Shown in pieces: positions 59,627-64,000 of a DNA stretch of 64,000 nucleotides. The notes beneath the pieces were generated by a model, which worked only from the letters and a program-made list of their open reading frames with translations, ran no database searches and was not told the origin of the DNA. This DNA is from Providencia vermicola (GTDB taxonomy: Bacteria > Pseudomonadota > Gammaproteobacteria > Enterobacterales > Enterobacteriaceae): contig NZ_JAGSPI010000006.1 in NCBI RefSeq assembly GCF_020381325.1, positions 265,875-329,874 on the forward strand, written 5' to 3'. Both the position numbers and the translations under genes were made by a program. The number at the start of each line of letters is the position of its first letter. Position 1 is the first letter of the stretch.

Positions 59627-60108
59627 ATATTCGTCGTCGTAACCGACTTTGGTTAATTTGTTCCATACTTATTGGTGTTGGCTTAACGCTAGCGCTGATC
59701 CTCTATGCACTGCGCTCAAGTATTGACCTCTTTTATACACCCGGTGAAATCATTTACGGTAAACGTGAAACCCAGCAGATGCCTGAAGTTGGGCAGCGTT
59801 TACGTGTGGGTGGCATGGTGATGCCGGGCAGTGTTGTGCGTGATGCAGATCCAAAATCCTTAAAAATTACTTTCACCGTTTATGATGCAGAAGCAGAAAT
59901 TGATGTCAGTTATGAAGGCATCTTGCCAGATTTATTTAAAGAGGGGCAAGGCGTCGTCGTACAAGGTGAATTACAAGAAAACAACCATGTTTTAGCGAAA
60001 GAAGTACTGGCAAAACATGATGAAAACTACACGCCACCAGAAGTGGAAAAAGCAATGCAAGAAAACCATCGGAGACCTGCCGCAGCCTATAAGGAAAATG
60101 CGTCATGA
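59623..60108 (+). CDS. ccmE: CcmE, periplasmic heme chaperone
   Basis: 161 residues, GTG start preceded by GGGGGAG. One N-terminal membrane anchor and an OB-fold domain ([33 protein letters not shown]). His132 in [11 protein letters not shown] is the residue that binds heme covalently. Receives heme from CcmCD and passes it to CcmF. Release of holo-CcmE normally needs CcmAB, missing from this locus. Confidence 0.96.
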   Translation: MNIRRRNRLWLICSILIGVGLTLALILYALRSSIDLFYTPGEIIYGKRETQQMPEVGQRLRVGGMVMPGSVVRDADPKSLKITFTVYDAEAEIDVSYEGILPDLFKEGQGVVVQGELQENNHVLAKEVLAKHDENYTPPEVEKAMQENHRRPAAAYKENAS

Positions 60109-62036
60109 TCCCAGAAATTGGTAGCATTTTACTGTGCTTAGCACTAGGCCTTGCCGTTTTGCTGTCTATCTACCCATTGTGGGGAGTTGCGCGTAACGAT
60201 ACGCGTTTAATGGCTTCATCGCGTCCGTTGGCATGGTTACTGTTTCTTTGTGTGACGGGGGCTTTTCTGGTTCTTGTCAATGCTTTTGTCGTGAATGATT
60301 TCTCAGTCACCTATGTGGCGAATAACTCCAATACTCAGTTACCGATTTGGTATCGCGTTGCCGCAACGTGGGGCGCTCACGAAGGTTCATTGTTGCTATG
60401 GGTCTTGTTGATGAGTGGCTGGACATTTGCGGTCGCGCTGTTTAGCTATCGCATGCCATTAGACATCGTCGCTCGCGTGCTTGCGGTGATGGGGATGGTG
60501 AGTGTTGGCTTTTTACTGTTTATCATTTTTACCTCAAACCCATTTTCACGCACATTACCGTCGTTCCCGATTGAAGGGCGCGACCTGAATCCATTGTTAC
60601 AAGACCCTGGCCTGATATTCCACCCACCTTTATTGTATATGGGGTACGTGGGTTTCTCAGTGGCCTTTGCCTTTGCGATTGCGGCCTTGCTCAGTGGGCG
60701 ATTAGATAGCGCCTTCACCCGTTTTGCCCGTCCTTGGACGATGGCTGCATGGTTTTTCTTAACGCTTGGGATCATGTTAGGTTCCGCATGGGCCTATTAT
60801 GAACTTGGCTGGGGTGGCTGGTGGTTCTGGGACCCAGTAGAAAATGCCTCCTTTATGCCATGGTTAGTGGGAACGGCATTAATTCACTCCTTATCGGTGA
60901 CAGAACAACGAGCGACATTTAAAGCGTGGTCATTGCTCTTATCAATATTTGCTTTCTCATTATGTTTACTCGGCACATTCTTAGTACGATCGGGCGTATT
61001 GGTTTCCGTGCATGCGTTCGCTTCTGACCCATCCCGCGGGCTTTTCATCTTAGCATTTATGGTGCTGGTGATCGGCGGTTCGCTGCTCGTGTTTGCACTG
61101 CGAGGCCATAAAGTACGTTCACGTGTTAATAATGCGTTGTGGTCACGTGAATCAATGTTATTGGGTAATAACGTGATTTTAACTGCGGCGATGCTCGTCG
61201 TGCTGCTTGGTACATTACTGCCGTTAGTTCATAAACAAATTGGGTTAGGCACCATTTCTATCGGTGAGCCGTTCTTTAACACCATGTTTATTGCATTGAT
61301 GGTGCCATTTGCTCTGTTATTAGGGATTGGGCCATTGGTTCGTTGGGGGCGCGACCGTCCTGCGGCGATTAAAAAAATGCTGATTATTGCAACGGTGATG
61401 ACGCTCATTCTGTCATTCGCATTACCAATGCTAATGGAAGACCGCGTTGAGGCATTGACCGTTGTTGGTTTGATGATGGCGATATGGATTGCCATTTTAG
61501 CGTTCGCTGAAATGAAAGTGCGTATTAGCAAAAAAATTAAACTGACGCCAAGCTACTGGGGCATGGTATGCGCTCATTTAGGCTTAGCGGTAACGATTGT
61601 AGGGATTGCGTTTAGCCAAAACTACAGTATTGAGCGTGATGTGAAAATGAAACCAGGGGATAACATTGCTATTCACGGTTACACCTTTACCTTTAATGGT
61701 GTACGCGAAGCAGATGGTCCGAACTATCAAGGGGTTATCGGCAGTATTTCTGTCACCAAAAACGACAAAGTGGTGAGTATCTTAATGCCGGAAAAACGCT
61801 TTTATAGCGTAAGCCGTGCTGTCATGACGGAAGCCGCAATTGATGGTGGTATTACCCGCGATTTATACGCCGCCCTTGGTGAGGAAGTTGATAAAAATAC
61901 GTGGACTATGCGTTTGTATTATAAGCCATTTGTTCGCTGGATCTGGTCTGGTGGTGTGTTGATGGCAATTGGCGCATTATTCTGTCTGTTTGACCCACGC
62001 TATCGTCGTCGTAAATTGCAAGGGGAAACGGCATGA
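60105..62036 (+). CDS. ccmF: CcmF, cytochrome c heme lyase
   Basis: 643 residues (E. coli 647), about fourteen membrane helices. WWD domain [26 protein letters not shown] and conserved [10 protein letters not shown] and [13 protein letters not shown]. Ligates heme to apocytochrome CXXCH sites with CcmH. Paralogue of nrfE in this window. Start overlaps ccmE by four bases (ATGA). Confidence 0.96.
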   Translation: MIPEIGSILLCLALGLAVLLSIYPLWGVARNDTRLMASSRPLAWLLFLCVTGAFLVLVNAFVVNDFSVTYVANNSNTQLPIWYRVAATWGAHEGSLLLWVLLMSGWTFAVALFSYRMPLDIVARVLAVMGMVSVGFLLFIIFTSNPFSRTLPSFPIEGRDLNPLLQDPGLIFHPPLLYMGYVGFSVAFAFAIAALLSGRLDSAFTRFARPWTMAAWFFLTLGIMLGSAWAYYELGWGGWWFWDPVENASFMPWLVGTALIHSLSVTEQRATFKAWSLLLSIFAFSLCLLGTFLVRSGVLVSVHAFASDPSRGLFILAFMVLVIGGSLLVFALRGHKVRSRVNNALWSRESMLLGNNVILTAAMLVVLLGTLLPLVHKQIGLGTISIGEPFFNTMFIALMVPFALLLGIGPLVRWGRDRPAAIKKMLIIATVMTLILSFALPMLMEDRVEALTVVGLMMAIWIAILAFAEMKVRISKKIKLTPSYWGMVCAHLGLAVTIVGIAFSQNYSIERDVKMKPGDNIAIHGYTFTFNGVREADGPNYQGVIGSISVTKNDKVVSILMPEKRFYSVSRAVMTEAAIDGGITRDLYAALGEEVDKNTWTMRLYYKPFVRWIWSGGVLMAIGALFCLFDPRYRRRKLQGETA

Positions 62037-62590
62037 ACCGCAAAGTTTTTTTAATCCCTTTTATTATCTTCGCAGGGATAGCCGCGGTGTTGCTGTGGCA
62101 GTTAATGCGTAATGCAGAAGGCGATGACCCGCGTTTATTAGAGTCTGCATTAATTGGTAAGCCCGTACCTGTTTTCCGCTTGGAATCGTTAGAAAACCCT
62201 GGAAAGCATTACGAGTCAGAGGTGTTAACACAAGGCCAGCCTATCCTATTGAATGTATGGGCAACATGGTGCCAAACTTGCCGTGCGGAGCACCAGTACC
62301 TCAACTCGTTATCAGCACAAGGTGTTCGCGTGGTTGGTTTAAATTATAAAGACAAACGCGATAAAGCAATTGTATGGTTGCGTCAACTGGGTAACCCTTA
62401 CGCATTAAGTCTATTTGATGGTGAAGGTATGTTAGCGCTCGATCTTGGGGTTTATGGAGCACCAGAAACCTTCCTTATTGATGGCAATGGGATTATTCGT
62501 TACCGCCACGCAGGGGCAATGGATGAACATATTTGGGAAAAAGAATTTAAACCCCTTTGGGAGCGCTATAACCAGGAGGCGAACCAATGA
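62033..62590 (+). CDS. ccmG: CcmG (DsbE), thioredoxin-like periplasmic reductase
   Basis: 185 residues (E. coli 185). N-terminal membrane anchor, then a thioredoxin fold with the redox pair in NVWATWCQTCRAEH and the family motif GVYGAPETFLIDGNGIIRYRHAG. Keeps apocytochrome cysteines reduced for heme attachment. Overlaps neighbours by four bases on each side. Confidence 0.95.
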   Translation: MNRKVFLIPFIIFAGIAAVLLWQLMRNAEGDDPRLLESALIGKPVPVFRLESLENPGKHYESEVLTQGQPILLNVWATWCQTCRAEHQYLNSLSAQGVRVVGLNYKDKRDKAIVWLRQLGNPYALSLFDGEGMLALDLGVYGAPETFLIDGNGIIRYRHAGAMDEHIWEKEFKPLWERYNQEANQ

Positions 62591-63657
62591 GGTATTTACT
62601 CGGTCTATTGATGCTTGCACTCAGTGCAACAATCACGTACGCCTCTACGGAAGTATTTACGTTTGATAACGAACAACAAGAGCAGCAATTTCGTAAATTA
62701 ACAGAAGAGCTGCGTTGTCCTAAGTGCCAAAATAACAGTATTGCCGACTCTAACTCGATGATTGCACTGGATTTACGTCAAAAAGTGTATGAGTTGATGA
62801 AAGAAGGCAAAAACCGTGATGAAATCGTCGATTATATGGTGGCGCGTTATGGTTATTTTGTGACTTATAACCCACCCTTAACGCCATTGACAATGATGTT
62901 ATGGGGGCTGCCATTTGTCGCTATTATCATTGGTGGATGGATTATTTTTGCCCGCTCGAAAAAACGCGTGCGTATCAAGCAGGTGGAAAACGGTGAAGAA
63001 GAGGATGTTCCTGAAGCTTCACGGGCGAGCAATTGGGTCTATTTACCCGGCGTATTGATTGCGCTAGGTGTTGCCGCAGGGGCATATTACCAAGTGGGTA
63101 GTTATGAAAAGGTGACTGATTGGAACAATGCTTATCAACAAGCGCCTGCTTTGCTGGATAGAGCCTTAGACCCTTCTGAACCACCGTTGAATAATGCAGA
63201 AATGGAGCATTTAGCATTAGGCTTGCGTACTCGCTTACAAGAAGACCCACAAAATGTAGAAGCATGGGTGATGTTAGGGCGTATTGGCATGGTACTGGGT
63301 AATGCAACCATGGCAACTGATGCTTATGGCCGCGCGTATCGTCTTTCACCGAAAGATGAAAACGTAGTGATAGGTTATGCCGAAGTGTTAACACGTTCTT
63401 CTGACCCTGAAGATAACCGTCAAGGTGCAGAGTTACTGAAAAAACTGATTGCAGAAGACCGCACGAATGTAAGAGCGTTAAGTATTTTTGCCTTCAATGC
63501 ATTTGAACAAGAACGTTATGCAGAGGCAATTTCAGCATGGCAAATGATGTTAAAACTGTTGCCTGAGAATGACCAGCGCCGAGTGATTATTGAGCGTAGC
63601 GTGGAACAAGCACTGATGATGGTGCATGAAAAGAAAGGCTCGCCAGCCGATAAGTAG
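62587..63657 (+). CDS. ccmH: CcmH (fused CcmH-CcmI), heme-lyase partner
   Basis: 356 residues (E. coli 350). Signal peptide MRYLLGLLMLALSATITYA, redox CXXC in ELRCPKCQNNSIADSNS, then two membrane segments and a C-terminal TPR domain (VEAWVMLGRIGMVLGNATMATDAYGRAY). The N-terminal part reduces apocytochrome; the C-terminal part binds it. Paralogue of the nrfFG fusion at 45182-46225. Confidence 0.95.
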   Translation: MRYLLGLLMLALSATITYASTEVFTFDNEQQEQQFRKLTEELRCPKCQNNSIADSNSMIALDLRQKVYELMKEGKNRDEIVDYMVARYGYFVTYNPPLTPLTMMLWGLPFVAIIIGGWIIFARSKKRVRIKQVENGEEEDVPEASRASNWVYLPGVLIALGVAAGAYYQVGSYEKVTDWNNAYQQAPALLDRALDPSEPPLNNAEMEHLALGLRTRLQEDPQNVEAWVMLGRIGMVLGNATMATDAYGRAYRLSPKDENVVIGYAEVLTRSSDPEDNRQGAELLKKLIAEDRTNVRALSIFAFNAFEQERYAEAISAWQMMLKLLPENDQRRVIIERSVEQALMMVHEKKGSPADK

Positions 63658-63681
63658 TATCGATTTTGGTTAATATGATTT

Positions 63682-63710
63682 AAACGGGGGCGTAAGCCCC
63701 TGTTTTGTTT
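63682..63710 (+). terminator. Rho-independent terminator of the ccm operon
   Basis: Ten-bp stem AAACGGGGGC / GCCCCTGTTT (one G-T pair) with a GTAA loop and a T-rich tail, 25 bases past the ccmH stop. Confidence 0.92.
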
Positions 63711-63927
63711 CTATAGCTTCAAATCCATTCAGGTCACGTTAGCGCCTTCAGCGAACAATTTTTCGCTTTAAGAGGGACATTTCTATCAGATAATCCCAAT
63801 TCCACTTAGTTTACCTTTGCTCTATTTATCAAATTAAGTACGTTTCTGTTTTTGATTTTTTGTTAATTTATTGAATTGTGAATATCATCACAAATAGACA
63901 CTTGGTCGTTATTGATAGGTTATAACG

Positions 63928-63975
63928 ATGGATAAATATATTTATTACAATAAAATTAAACCAGCAGTCTATAAC
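63928..63975 (+). CDS. Start of an unidentified gene cut off by adapter sequence
   Basis: ATG at 63928 with ATAGGT about eight bases upstream; the 16 genomic codons read MDKYIYYNKIKPAVYN. The frame stays open through the adapter, adding the artefactual LSLIHICS, which must not be taken as protein. About 220 bp follow the ccm terminator. Too short to identify. Confidence 0.4.
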
Positions 63976-64000
63976 CTGTCTCTTATACACATCTGCTCTT
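63976..64000. other. Sequencing-library adapter at the contig end, not genomic
   Basis: CTGTCTCTTATACACATCT (63976-63994) is identical to the 19-base Tn5/Nextera mosaic end, and the last six bases GCTCTT are the start of the TruSeq-type adapter end GCTCTTCCGATCT. A natural IS50 end differs from the mosaic end at several positions. The sequence should be trimmed. Confidence 0.95.

Noticed and set aside
63976..63994. End of a natural IS50/Tn5 element
   Set aside because: The sequence is the engineered mosaic end, not the natural inside or outside end, and is followed by a TruSeq-type adapter.

Overview
The window is a roughly 40% GC, tightly packed gammaproteobacterial chromosome segment. Gene content (TorT/TorS, AgaR-type GalNAc cluster, araBA/araC, codBA, dbpA, dmsD, yegD, nrf, nap, ccm) and the closeness of the proteins to Escherichia coli counterparts point to Enterobacterales. 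The AT-rich intergenic DNA and the gene order suggest Morganellaceae, most like Providencia; this is inference, since no rRNA or marker gene is present. It looks like a draft contig. The left edge cuts torT, and the last 25 bases are not genomic: a 19-base Tn5/Nextera mosaic end followed by six bases of a TruSeq-type adapter.

Layout. 0-5 kb: divergent torT (partial) and torS, then cfa. 5-14 kb: a GalNAc/galactosamine catabolic operon on the minus strand (kbaZ, agaS, kbaY, BadF-type sugar kinase, EamA permease, periplasmic GH27 glycosidase, OmpG-like porin) with divergent agaR and several AgaR-like operator motifs. 14-23 kb: araB-araA, divergent araC, and a four-gene sugar ABC importer. 23-26 kb: codB-codA behind a perfect PurR box, with codB broken by a one-base frameshift. 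26-28 kb: two overlapping binding-protein genes (BtuF/MolA-like and ModA-like) behind a ModE-like operator. 28-32 kb: dbpA, a YfcC-type transporter and an M20 peptidase. 32.1-33.4 kb: a 1.3 kb AT-rich gap with dyads. 33.4-38.6 kb: a sulfur amino acid cluster (two Cys/Met-metabolism PLP enzymes, an NhaC-type antiporter, D-cysteine desulfhydrase, a DUF3088 protein). 38.6-45 kb: dmsD, a secreted protein with three 49-residue repeats, a PACE efflux pump with LysR regulator, a DUF4822 protein, yegD and two small unknowns.

45-63.7 kb is an anaerobic respiration block. nrfABCDE plus an nrfF-nrfG fusion (formate-dependent nitrite reduction to ammonium) runs leftward. napFDAGHBC (periplasmic nitrate reductase) and ccmCDEFGH (cytochrome c maturation) run rightward. 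The 0.8 kb between nrfA and napF carries FNR-like and NarL/NarP-like sites. NapABCFGH would reduce nitrate to nitrite, NrfABCD nitrite to ammonium, and Ccm and NrfEFG would attach the hemes both need. ccmA and ccmB are missing from the place where E. coli has them.

The most interesting items are the molybdate-linked orphan binding-protein pair, the non-PTS GalNAc pathway with an atypical GH27 pocket, the sulfur amino acid cluster with its dyad-rich promoter gap, the missing ccmAB, the codB frameshift and the 49-residue repeat protein. No phage, insertion sequence, CRISPR array or tRNA was seen.
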